64,000 nucleotides of DNA. Origin: Tigriopus japonicus. Taxonomy: Eukaryota > Arthropoda > Copepoda > Harpacticoida > Harpacticidae. The position numbers were made by a program, and so were the translations under genes. Where the stretch lies: NCBI GenBank assembly GCA_010645155.1, contig JAAGOF010000319.1:201203-265202 (forward strand). The letters are read 5' to 3'. This document shows, piece by piece, positions 47,546 through 58,051 of this stretch (the first letter of the stretch is position 1; every line of letters begins with the position of its first letter). Below the pieces are notes generated by a model. The model saw only the letters and a program-made list of their open reading frames with translations. It searched no databases and was not told the origin of the DNA.

Positions 47546-47694
47546 TGTTTTTTGAAGACTATGATTTGGCTTGTTGTTGAAAGCTTATCAACAGCCAAAG
47601 CTTGGCAACGTGATTATGATGAAACAGAAGGGACAAAGGTCAAACTTCACGTTTTTAGACTTTCAGATTCAAGTCACATTTGATATGTTTCCCC

Positions 47695-48425
47695 ATAGAG
47701 GTCCATAGAGTGGAGATACTAGTGAAGGCCGGTCGTAGAATTTCAGTGTGGGCAGCAAGGGCCATTTATCATCAGCGACTAGTTGAAACTTGCCCTAACC
47801 ATTGAGTTCCATGAATACTAGAGGGAGTGTAAGCCTAAAAATGTGTCTCCAGTCGCCAAGCGTTGAGCAGACAAAAGTGCGGAAACATTTGAAATGTGTG
47901 ACCAGGCAGATGTCAACCATGTTATTGATGAATCAAATGTGGAATTGAGTAATGTTTTTGGGTCATATTTTGTTATTGCTATTGGTCACTTTTTTAGAAA
48001 GGACAAAAGACGGACCAAAGACGTCACAAGGTGATCATGCCTTGGATTTGAATATTTCAACTAGAACTAAACTAAGAACGAGTTTAAAAAAGTTGGTCTT
48101 GATTCGCATGTTTGGTCACTCTAACTGTCCGCTCAACAGTTGTGAGGGCGACATTTTCCTCATAAATTGAACGCATTTCGCCCCGCTTGCCAAATCAGCC
48201 TGACAAAAGCTTGCACGTTATCTAGGGATTAATACGTGATCTAAGGCCCAAACAAGTCTTTTGCACCGGCGTTTGTACTATGATCTTCCGCTTGGATATG
48301 GGCAAGTTTTTATGATATTCTTCGGAAATATTTGTTTTTTTCACGTAACTTAAGGGCAACTTTGGCCAGTATCAGCTGCAAACAAGGCAGACAAAATAAC
48401 GACAATGGCCTCTCTATACTGCTCT
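47695..48425 (+). repeat. Dispersed repeat, copy upstream of carotenoid oxygenase B
   Basis: TTTATCATCAGCGACTAGTT near the left and AACAAGGCAGACAAAATAAC near the right match 24285-23825 read in reverse, with extra sequence between. The left end lies about 150 bases upstream of the oxygenase B start codon. Confidence 0.55.
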
Positions 48426-48497
48426 AAGTGTTTTCCTTGACCCATCATGCAAGTCGGATGTTATGTGAACTAATTCAAATTCAAAATTAGCTGCCTT

Positions 48498-48583
48498 TTC
48501 AGTGAAGCTTATGGAATGTGACTTCAGTGAAGCTTATGGAATGTGACTTCAGTGAAGCTTATGGAATGTGACTTCAGTGAAGG
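48498..48583. repeat. 25-bp minisatellite, about 3.4 copies
   Basis: The unit TTCAGTGAAGCTTATGGAAT plus GTGAC is repeated almost perfectly, each with a HindIII-like AAGCTT. Confidence 0.88.
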
Positions 48584-49957
48584 CATGGCGATTTTGAATA
48601 CTCAAGTGGTATATCAAAAATAATACAAACGACCCTGTCATTTTTTATTCTCATGTAAAATTTTAAAGAAACGCATTTGATGTAAAATTTCAGAGTTTAG
48701 GCTACCAAATTTGTTTTAAAAACATTTTTTGACAACCCTGTTTTTGAACTCATTCGACGGCATCGAAAAAAGTGGATTGAGCCGCCATATTTCCTGTGGT
48801 GTAGTGTTAACAATCCTAAAGCCGTATTTGTGCCTCATAAGAACGCTGTAAGAAGGGTGCCACTATTTTGCGCTCAAAAATGGAAGACCAAGGTCTTCCT
48901 GATCCACAAAAGGTTTCAAATTGTCGACTGATGATCATGTTATTTAGAAACAGAATTTTGCACCTTTTGGCTGCAACAACTAGAGCCAAAAACATCCATG
49001 GCCTGGTGGGCCTCCAGAAAAGTCCCGTCGGGGTCAGCAAAAACATCCCTAAAGACTCCTTTGCTACTTGCTACAAGAAGCGGTTGTCAAGCCCTCTGCA
49101 ATCTTTTTGGTAATCCCCTCGTACTTCTGTGATTTGAATTAGTGCAGTTAACGTCCGACCTGGTGCATTATAATAGTGCGCTATAATGAAAGAGTATAAT
49201 CATGAAGTGCGCCATTTAGTGCCTGTTAAGTTGTTGCAGCTCGCAAACATCAGTTTGGCACAAACTGAAGAGCTTAAAATGCGAATGGTTCAACAATGGT
49301 TTTTGTTGAATTGATTGGTAAAATTCCTTTAAGATTGGCGTGGAAAGTTGGAAAGTAAAATGACTTTACAGTTATGATCCATGCCAAGTTTATGCTGAAA
49401 TCACTAGTAGTTCAATTTGGAGTCCCTCCATCAACATTTTGGACGCTTCAACCTGTTCAAACGTGACGTTTGACCGTTGCTCTCAGCAAATGGCAGGTTC
49501 GTAAAGCAAACCGCTGCTAAAGTTGTATAAAGTCATTCATAAACGGCGCCACATTCAACTCGGCGAGCAGAGAATTTTGCTAAGGAAGTCTTACTATCTT
49601 GAAAGCCCGTTTTAGACACTATTTCATCAGTTTATCAAGGATTTTTTCTTCCAAAAATGAAAGTAAACAATACTGCTTCATGATTTTGTCACATTTTTTT
49701 CAACACAGTTGGACATTTTTCTTAAAAAGCGAGTTTCAAGTGTAGATATAAAGTTGCGCGAGTTTGGAAATTAAGTAAGCGAATTTAACAAAATCATGTG
49801 GAAACACCTGAGATCTGAGATCTAGGACACTCAATCGGTTGCAGGCAGACCGTAGCTTTACATTTGCACTCTGAATTGAGTTTTTTGGCTCAAAAGGTTG
49901 CTCCATGGAAATCGCTGTTTCCGTCATAAGGCTCGAGACTTTCGATCAGATCTTTCT
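48584..49957. other. Intergenic, one MULE-arm fragment
   Basis: AGTAGTTCAATTTGGAGTCC at 49407-49426 resembles the inner part of the MULE-like arms at 15255/16365 (AATAGTTCAATTTGGACCCC). No gene supported. Confidence 0.35.
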
Positions 49958-49967
49958 TAGTTCCAGT

Positions 49968-50253
49968 TAAAGAGCTAACAGAGAAATGATACTCCGAAAA
50001 TATCGTGAGTCACCAAGCCTGCACTCTATGTGCGATGGGATTCGATGTTGAACATGCTAAGTTACATGATTCACAACCCAAACTTGCGTTTTTAGGGAGT
50101 CAGTGGCAAAATTTCTCATTTAGCTGCTTTGGTCGAACAAGAGCAATGCATGATACATTTAGGCACTTGACACCCTTGTTGCTGGACTACTGAAGTGTGT
50201 TCAAAACAAATCTCCACTGACTATTCTGGAATGACATTTCTCTGTTAGCCCTC
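49968..50253. mobile_element. Inverted-repeat MITE related to 12163-12458
   Basis: Ends carry GCTAACAGAGAAATG and its complement CATTTCTCTGTTAGC. A perfect 10-bp direct repeat TAGTTCCAGT flanks it (49958-49967, 50254-50263). The body is clearly related to 12163-12458, but that copy has only a 6-bp flank match. Confidence 0.72.
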
Positions 50254-50442
50254 TAGTTCCAGTGACCTGAGCACGATGACTTCGAAGCCCGTGCTTCAAT
50301 TTCTCAACCGATTACGCCTTATAGGCAGCATGTTAACGCACTTAATTCAAAAGCTAGACGTGCCCTATGGGTTTGCAATAACATTTCTCTATTCACGCAA
50401 TTATAACGGAAATTAGTTTGGCATATTCAGTAATAGTTCAAG

Positions 50443-50615
50443 GAAGCCAGAGTGGCCGCGCGTACTTTTGAGTTCTTATAAGAGACGAGTATAAGTGCTT
50501 CCTCAGACGGCGTAGGTTCGAATCCTCTTGGAGATCGGATTGAAGCTGTCGGGAGAAATCCTTGTTTATAGGGAATTGCATTCCTTGTAGCGGTAGTAGA
50601 AAATCCGCAACAAAA
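50443..50615 (+). mobile_element. Single tRNA-Leu/Ser-like SINE with LINE tail
   Basis: One unit of the family seen at 42738-43290: a tRNA-like head with B-box GGTTCGAATCC at about 50514-50524, body GGATTGAAGCTGTCGGGAG, tail hairpin TATAGGGAAT/ATTCCTTGTA at 50567-50589, and an A-rich end. It is more diverged in the anticodon region than the array units. Confidence 0.78.
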
Positions 50616-51587
50616 TAAAAAAAAGAAATAGAGCTTTGTCAGTAATATATTATGTGCAAATTTGTCAATTTTTTTACCATAATTAATGATGCAACAAGAT
50701 CTATTCATTAAATTGTTATCATTTCAAGAGGATAGTTACAGTTTGAGATGTTAGACCTCATACGATTTGGTTGTCATTTATTTTTCACTAAGGAAGTGAG
50801 TTGATCCTTTCTTAATGGCATATTTGAATGTTTGAAATACTCTCAGTACCATTTTTACCACTGGTTTTTCTTTCATCATCTTTAGAATAATAAAAAAACT
50901 CTTATTGATACCTTTCATCCGACTTTGAAAAACATTGGATTGTTCCAAAAGCATCTTCAAAAGAATTGCAAGTTTTTGATGGTAAAAATGAGCTAAGGAC
51001 ATTTGACAAAAAATAATCTAAAATCGTTGGAAGAGTTTTGCTAAGTTTAGCCTGAAAGCTGTTAAAAAGTGATGCAAGAAAATCAAAGATGTGCCATTAC
51101 TAGCATTTGTTAAACTTATTACAAAGTCTCCAAAACAGCAAATATCAGCATGGATTTGTAAATAATATACATTCTTTGAGCTTGCACTTGATCTTGAATT
51201 ATTAAAGTGCAGAATGACTTTGCAATCGGTCAGAAATTAACGTCTGGTTTCCCGTTTGGTTGCCGTGGTGACGCTCTTTCCTCATTAGGCTATAAAAACT
51301 CCTCTAGGGTCATTTGAAATGGTGGTGTTTGCTTATTGCAATGCGATTAGTTACTAACTCATCCATTTTTCGGCATACCCTTTGGTCCATCAATTATGCG
51401 CCAAGCGCCATTTTCGTTCCTTTCTGGATCAAGCCAGATGTCCTTTACTGAAAAAGAAACGATTATAGAAGTTTTAGCACTCTTTAGTTCTTGAATGCAA
51501 CATCTAAAAACCAAGAACCCTTGAGCCGAGGCTTTTATGTCTTGTACCTATTCTCCTCGGCTATTCCAATAACATACGGTAGTGACA
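50616..51587. other. Intergenic, no feature recognised
   Basis: No ORF with a recognisable domain and no repeat boundary. Confidence 0.5.
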
Positions 51588-51595
51588 GTCTAGAC

Positions 51596-51826
51596 CAGGG
51601 GTCGGCAACCTGTGGGCCCAAGGGTGGTTTTGAAAGGGCCTAGGGCCTGAAGGGGAAAGTCCAAAAAAGTGGACCCGAGAGCCATTCATACTACATGTTC
51701 GTGGACCCAGAGCTTTTTAATCATTAAATTGTGGGGTCATGAACATTCCACGATCTGTTTGGTGGGCTCAGTCTACACAAAGTCAAATTTAGTGGGCCTT
51801 GACCCAAAAGTGGTTGCCGACCCCCG
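51596..51826. mobile_element. hAT MITE with CAGGGGTCGGCAACC ends
   Basis: 231 bp. CAGGGGTCGGCAACC at the left and GGTTGCCGACCCCCG at the right, a terminus of the kind known from hAT transposons in many animals. Flanks GTCTAGAC and GTGTAGAC (51588-51595, 51827-51834) are an 8-bp duplication with one change. Confidence 0.85.
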
Positions 51827-52214
51827 GTGTAGACAATGAGTCTGTTGTTAATTTTGCAGGGATTGGTCTCGTGGTGCTTGTGAATATCATGGGGGAAACA
51901 GAGCTCTAATAATTGAATTGAACCAACAATGAATTCATGGGATCTACAGGCTTTGTTTTACTTTCAAAAAGAAGAGTATGGCAGTTGCAAAAGGTTTGCA
52001 CTCCCCTTAGGAAGATCATGTGGATCAGGGAGTTGATTTCGAACCAACTTGAGTTATGATTATCAACATGCAAAAAAAATCTAAATTTATTATGAAATAT
52101 GTCTTTGAGGAGCTTATAAAGCTTACAGATAATTAAGAGCAATAGATTTGTGATTCTGAATTTGCATTTTTCCGTAAATTTCCCAATCTATATCTCAAAT
52201 CCATTTGATGAATT

Positions 52215-52745
52215 GAAGTCAATCAGTTGTAGCGCAGGGGTTGAGCATTCCCAACAACCCGTCTCATCCCTGGATCGATTCCCGGGCTTGCCGAGTCCTA
52301 GTGACCTTTGGTATGAGGTTATACGCAGTAGTCACGTCTTTAAGAGCTGAAATGGACGAACCTGGGGTCATTCCCGAGGGTGAGGTAAAAATTAATGCTT
52401 GTTTAGTGGAGCGGCAATTGACAAACCCAAAACAGCTTACAAAATTTTGAGGTTCATCAGTTGTTAGCTGTGAACATCTTTTTCTTGTTTTGATTTCCAT
52501 AGAGTGACCGCACATCATGCGATAAACTCTGCCTCCACTATCGTAGTTCAAGACGAGCTTGATGAAACAAGTTTTTTCAAGAGCCGAAAACTCGAACCCT
52601 GATTTCTTGCAAGCTGCTTGAACAGTTTTTCTCTTTGTTTTGATTCTGTCGCTTAATCAGCTAATGCAAAGTCAATCCACGAATATCCCCACAGTGCGGA
52701 CAGCATCTATCAGATCGCAGCTGTGAAGCTGCATTCTGACTCCAG
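52215..52745 (+). mobile_element. Same SINE family as 6162, internally interrupted
   Basis: Head GTAGCGCAGGGGTTGAGC, B box GGATCGATTCCCGGGC, body GACCTGGGGTCATTCCC-like, and 3' end GATCGCAGCTGTGAAGCTGC then TTCTGACTCC match the second half of the 6162-6612 copy in the opposite orientation. About 250 bases of unrelated sequence (roughly 52428-52680) are inserted between GGCAAT and ATCCCC. Confidence 0.75.
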
Positions 52746-52935
52746 AAAAAAACGTGTGAACAATATAACGTAAGTTTTTTTCCAAATGCACTTCTTTTAG
52801 AATTATTTAAACTACAGTGCTCTAATTCAAGCCATAAACAACTATCAAAAGAAGTCCATGTTTAATGTCTGGTTTAGTTGTCACGGTGACTATATTTTAT
52901 CGGCTAGTGAAAGCAATCTTTTGGGTGCATTCGCA

Positions 52936-54272
52936 ATGGCACTCTTTACGAAGCATGTTCTGTCAAATTTGTACCTCATCCATTTTATGACTTATTCCTT
53001 TGCCCTTGAATTATGTGCCAAGGATAATTGCTATTTATTGGATCAAGGCGAAAGTCCCTTATTGCAAAACGAATTATTGAAGGTGCATCATTGCTTTGGA
53101 CTCATAAATTGGAAGACAACATTAGAGATGGAAAAAGGACTGCTACAGGTTCTGGACTTGGCAAAATGTACCTTTGAGTTACTAACTTCAAGCAATAGGA
53201 TTAAAGTTGTTCCAACGAGAGAAGGTAAGCTCTGATTTTCAAATTTGAAAAAAAATATATCCCCTGATGTGCGTTTCGAGTTAAATATGAAATCTTTATC
53301 AAAAAGATAAAATATTTTGCAAAAAAATCAGTTAAAATGTCTGGCCGTTTTTTTCAAATAACTTTTGGAGCATTCTTAACAACCTATTTTACAGATTACC
53401 AATTTTGTTCCTATGGATCAGGTGAACCCTCATGTATAATGAACTTAAAATCCATGGCCCCGAAACCATTGCCTCCTTTGCCAGATGATATTCCATTCAA
53501 TGGACAAACTGCAGGAGAGATCAGCACAGGCATCTTAATGTGTGGAGGACCTCATGGTGAGGTTGAAGATCCGACATTGTGTCACTTATTCAATAGAACC
53601 ACTTGGAAATGGCAAACGTTCCCGTCTTTATTGTTGGGCGGAGATAGGTTTCTCATGATCAGAAATGCTGAAAAAATAGCCTTTATTGGCGGTAGAATAA
53701 GCACGGCAAATGGCACCAAAGCCACCCAAATATTCAATGGAACAGCTTGGTCCCTTGGTCCAGACATGAATACTATTGGTTGGGATTCAAAAAGTGCAGC
53801 TCTGAATGAATCGCACCATGTTATCATGGGTGGTTATGAACATTCTACCTACTTTAACGATGACGTTCTGATCTTCGACTTGGACTCTGAGACTGTTCAA
53901 AAAATAGCACCATATCCCGACAAAACGATAATTGTTGGTGCTATGAAGTACTCCTATGAGGGAAAAGACTTTGTCTTGTGCTTTGGAGACCAATCTTCAC
54001 CCTATTCTAAGGCCATTCACAAACTGGACTTGGACAACTTCACATGGAGCAAGTTTGATGGAGAAACACCAACGATATTCTTAGCTGGACGTTCAATGAT
54101 GGTTGGTCCGAGTACATTATGGGTTGCTATGATTTACGGAGAAAATTGGGAATTTAGTCCACATTATTACAAGTTAACGGTGAAGAATGGAAAAGCCAAG
54201 TGGGAAACAGCCCCAGCCTTAAGCTATGACCAAATCATTGTTGGAACAAAAGAAGTGGAACGCATTGAATGA
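52936..54272 (+). CDS. Secreted Kelch-type beta-propeller protein (K1)
   Basis: Two exons (52936-53224 and 53395-54272; phase-1 intron of 170 bases, GTAAGC to TTTTACAG) give 388 residues. A hydrophobic N-terminus (about 1-24, ending YSFALELC) looks like a signal peptide. A Cys-bearing domain fills exon 1 (CAKDNC, HHCFGL, AKCTFEL). Exon 2 has Kelch-like blades: ILMCGGPHGEVEDPT..LFN.TTWKW, IAFIGGRIS..TQIFNGTAWS, HHVIMGGYE..VLIFDLDSETV, and ..IHKLDLDNFTWSKF. Several sequons are present. Likely extracellular; the function is unknown. The start was chosen because the paralogue at 62327 begins at the same MAL-K codon after a conserved upstream sequence, although the frame is open further 5'. Confidence 0.8.
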
Positions 54273-54686
54273 AACGTTCTGATAAAAGAGCTTCAAATTA
54301 ATGCTAATGAAAGAAAAAGTTGATTTGAAAACTTGCTTGAATGTCACAAAATCAGACGTTCATATCATAATAGTTTTTTTTATTTCTCTTAAAATAGATC
54401 ATCTATGGGGAAACTCGAGCTAAAACAGCTGCTGGTTTAGACAGAGCTTTCATGATTTTAATGGTAACTTAATTTCAGTAGTATTACATTTTTGGTACCA
54501 TGCAAATATTTAAATATTATTACCAAAACCATTAGAACAGACTGTTTTAGTTACTTCATGATTACAATCCTTTTCCCAATATCCAAGTCAAATGAAGATG
54601 TATCTTGCACATTCTTTGGTTTGCTATTTTGTAACAAGACTGAGCTTTTGAATTCACTGATCTGTGGACGTTCTGAACGTAGTACC

Positions 54687-55403
54687 TAGATACACTAAGA
54701 TAGATATTGGCATTCGTAGACTAACACACGGTGCCGATGGTTCACGCTGGTGATTGGTCAAGAGCATTCAGTTGAACATTCAGCTAATTCTAACGAAGTT
54801 CAACAACAAACCAGAGTACTTCTTCTTTGTTGATTTTGTAGTGATCTGACCTGGTGCTGGGGTTGCCAATTTTCTTAAGTGAAATCATATTCCCAACTGT
54901 CTACCAGCCTTCATAAACAGGTTTTTTCTTTAAGAAGCGACAAAAGGCAAGGCATCCCTGACTTTCGTGACTTCTGAGCAGGGTTGCAAATCAACCTCAA
55001 ATTCGTGTTTACTCATATACCAGAGCAAAGCACCCATTCTCTAAGAGGTAACCCTACCCTGCCACCTCCCGTGAAAAAACTTGCGCAAGCCGAGATTTCA
55101 CAACACTGAGATTTTGTTGTCAATCACCCGATCATGTGAATTAATCGGCCCCTGTTTAAACTCCACACTAGTTGAAATTCACTTTTTGCATATCGGGTAA
55201 ATACCTTAGACACATTTCTAGCAGACTTGAGGATTTTCAATAACCAAACTGCCCTATCACATGATCGAAATAGTTTAGATGTGTTTCTTAGAAGAAAAGG
55301 TTCCTTTAATCATGAACTTCGGCTTCCCGCATGATGAATGACGTCACAGACAGTCCGTGCCGGGTCGGGCAATCATGCCAATCTCTGCCTTCTAGTATTT
55401 CTA
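54687..55403. mobile_element. hAT-like element, family TAGATACACTA, copy 2
   Basis: 717 bp, nearly identical to 31292-32044, flanked by its own 8-bp duplication GTAGTACC (54679-54686, 55404-55411). The different target duplications in two near-identical copies prove two independent, fairly recent insertions. Confidence 0.88.
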
Positions 55404-55411
55404 GTAGTACC

Positions 55412-56072
55412 TAATGCGACATGTATAAGGTTGCTTCAAGTGAGCGTTTTAAATCATTCCGCGGGCGGCAAAACAGGGCCGTTGGCTTTGCTACATTGCT
55501 CAGCCCATTTTGGCGAATCCAAGTTTTACCCATTTTAACGAGCATTTGATGCTTCTAGGTCCCTGGAAACGATCTAAATTTTACGTTTTGATCCCTCTGC
55601 TTTCACTTGGATGAAAATATGCCAAATTTGTTTGCTAGAAAATGATACAGAAAAGATTAGATCTTAACAGAAAGAAGCATGAAAAAATATTGCATTTCTT
55701 TGTATGCAAACTATTTTGAAATATTGAAATGATTCTTTGGAACCCACTGAATAAATCAGCATCTTTGAATTAGTGTTTGGATCATTGTTAAGTCCTATTT
55801 TTGCAATAGCACAAGGCTTGCTTACTTGCTTTTATATCAATCACCCTAATAATATTTTTTGCATATTATTGACCCAATTCCAGCCAAGGTATCTTTAAGT
55901 GAAATACCAATCGTTTCCAGGGACCTAGAATCATCAAATGCACGTTAAAATGGGAAAAACATGGATTCGCCAAAATGGGCTGAGCAACTCGGCAGAGTCA
56001 ACGGCCTTGTTTTGCCGCCCGCGGAATGATTTAAGACGCTCACTTGAAGCAACCTTGTGCATGTCTAATTGG
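55412..56072. mobile_element. Long inverted-repeat element next to Kelch relic
   Basis: Left arm (55412-55575: AAGGTTGCTTCAAGTGAGCG, GCGGGCGGCAAAACAGG) and right arm (55905-56072) are reverse complements over about 160 bases around a 330-base AT-rich centre. It abuts the hAT-like element on the left and the Kelch relic on the right. Its own target duplication was not identified. Confidence 0.75.
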
Positions 56073-56969
56073 CAGTGGAAAATGGGATAACTAAGTGGGA
56101 AACGTTAAATTACCTAACCTATGGACTCATCGTTAGCACAAAAGAAATGGAACGCGTTGAATAAAATATACCAGGAAATAAAAGCCGCATGAAACTGACA
56201 AGGGGGAGATAATGTTTATTAAATGATGCTCTTTAGTGTCAAAATTATCGAAATGAGCATTGCTTGCTTGGTTAGTCTTTGTGCTAAGATCATAAAGATA
56301 ATAATGGAACAAATATCATCTTGCCCGAGATTGGCAAGGGTTGGATAAAAAAAAGATTTTTTGAGAATTCATCCAAGTGACATGACTTGGGGGGCATATT
56401 TGAGGCATATAAAAATTTATGCCAAAATCATGTTTGTTTTCTATTTGGTAGCTTATAAAATGTATTTGCTTTTTTCATTTTATTTCCCAATTTAGGGCAA
56501 AAAAATGAATGCGAAATTTGTCAATTTTGGCCAAATTTGTGCAAGAATTGTCTTTTTAGGCACGCAAGTGCAAAAGTTGTCTTTTTGGGCAAATAAAATT
56601 CCAAAAATGTCTGTTTTAGTCAACCGAATGTTTTCCATTTCTTTCGTTAGTGAAATTTTATGCTCATTTCTCGAATTCAGTGGCCAATTCAAATTTTCGT
56701 GTCTATTTGCTATTTCATTTGCCATTTATTTGTTTATTTGCTACTTATTTATCATTTTGTACGTGTTTATTTGTCAGATTTTGGGCCTAAAAGGCATACT
56801 TTATTTGCCAGAAATATGCAGAAATGACAATATTCCATCGGGCACAATAGACCATTTTTTCGTGGAAATATTGAAGCAACCATAGGTACTTTCACCAATA
56901 TGGCAGATCTGCGTTTTTCCCCAAAATTTAGAAGCCAGGCAACTGTTGGGATGAAAATGAAAAGGCGCG

Positions 56970-57510
56970 CAGTAAATAGGTAACAAGGTAAAAAGGTCAC
57001 AGTAAAAAGGTCACCGTAAAACGGTCCCGGTAAAAATGTCACACGGTAAAAAGGTCACAGTAAAAAGGTCACAGACCCGCGCAGCTCTGGAGGTAGCCAA
57101 GGAGGTGAACCCAGGGACCCTGAGATCTTCCTTGGTTGAAGATTGTCCCATGGGACCCCAAGATTAATTGGGGGAACACAATTATGCTAAGGTAGAGGTC
57201 GCTTAAGTAAGTCAACAGGAAGTCATTCCCAACATTTTTGGGACCATGTTTGCAACCCACTCCGGATCTGGCAGGCCTTGGAGGCGGTTGTTCCCTCACC
57301 CCTATGTAGTCAAGAGTACACCCTTCTTTTGAGATCTGCCTATGGGCTTCAGAGATATTGCGGTTAGAACACATTTATGTCCATGAAAGCGATTTTTCAT
57401 CGTGACCTTTTTATCGTGAAACCTTTTTACCGTGACCTTTTTACATCGTGACCTTTTTACCGTGACCTATTTACCTGTGACCTTTTTGCTTGTGACTTTT
57501 TTTTACCTAC
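56970..57510. mobile_element. Foldback-type element with tandem-motif arms
   Basis: The left arm (56970-57072) has about six tandem copies of GGTAAAAAGGTCAC; the right arm (57399-57510) has about seven copies of the reverse complement GTGACCTTTTTACC. A 325-base GC-richer, non-repetitive core separates them. Terminal repeats made of short tandem units resemble Drosophila FB elements. No clear target duplication. Confidence 0.65.
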
Positions 57511-58051
57511 AATCAATGAAAAATCATTGCAGGATGTTATCTCTTTCTAGTCATGTAATACTATCTTATGACTAAAGATGCTCTGACATTAAATCCTAAC
57601 GATTTTCGGAAATTAAGGGAAATTTAGTAATGTTCTGGTTTGTCATATGATTCACACTTTCAAAATGTTTCAGTATCTGAATTTGACAGCTCAAAGAAAA
57701 GCCGTCCAAATTAAAAACTTTAGGATTCTTAAACAATCATGAAATTTAGAAAATAACAAGCAAAAACATTATGAGGGAAAATAGATAATAATAAATAGTT
57801 CATTCCCTATAGGATAAACTAGATAATTTTGTGACTGCATTATCCCTTAAATCAACCTTGGATCGTTTCCATCATTTTAATCATTTTAATGGAAGGGCAA
57901 AACCTTTGGACCATGCAGTGAAGAAGTAATTGAATTCATTCCCAAAATATCCTCCGAAAAATGGGAATCAAATAACAACATTTATTATATGGTAGCATGA
58001 ACAATTATTACATCTCATTTTTTTAGTTATGACAATATGGTTTAGTGAGAG
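57511..58051. other. 3' flank of the PPxY gene
   Basis: Contains the minus-strand AATAAA (57981-57986); otherwise nothing is recognised. Confidence 0.4.

Larger units (their letters stand above)
54590..56164 (+). pseudogene. Kelch-family relic (K2), split by transposons
   Basis: The right piece (56075-56164) translates to KWETLNYLTYGLIVSTKEME then RVE and a stop. It aligns with the C-terminus of K1 (KWETAPALSYDQIIVGTKEV, then ERIE and stop) and keeps the stop position. A weaker left piece (about 54590-54678) resembles the K1 stretch around KDFVLCFG and LAGRS. Between them lie an hAT-like element (54687-55403) and an inverted-repeat element (55412-56072). I read this as a tandem K1 copy that was interrupted and largely deleted. 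The right piece is solid; the left piece is suggestive only. Confidence 0.55.

Noticed and set aside
53582..53993. Minus-strand ORFs opposite Kelch gene K1
   Set aside because: They are antisense shadows of the Kelch exon, which has splice sites, a paralogue and blade motifs supporting the plus strand.
56505..56885. 126-codon ORF with hydrophobic stretches
   Set aside because: T-rich low-complexity sequence of TTTGCCATTT type; the hydrophobicity follows from base composition.
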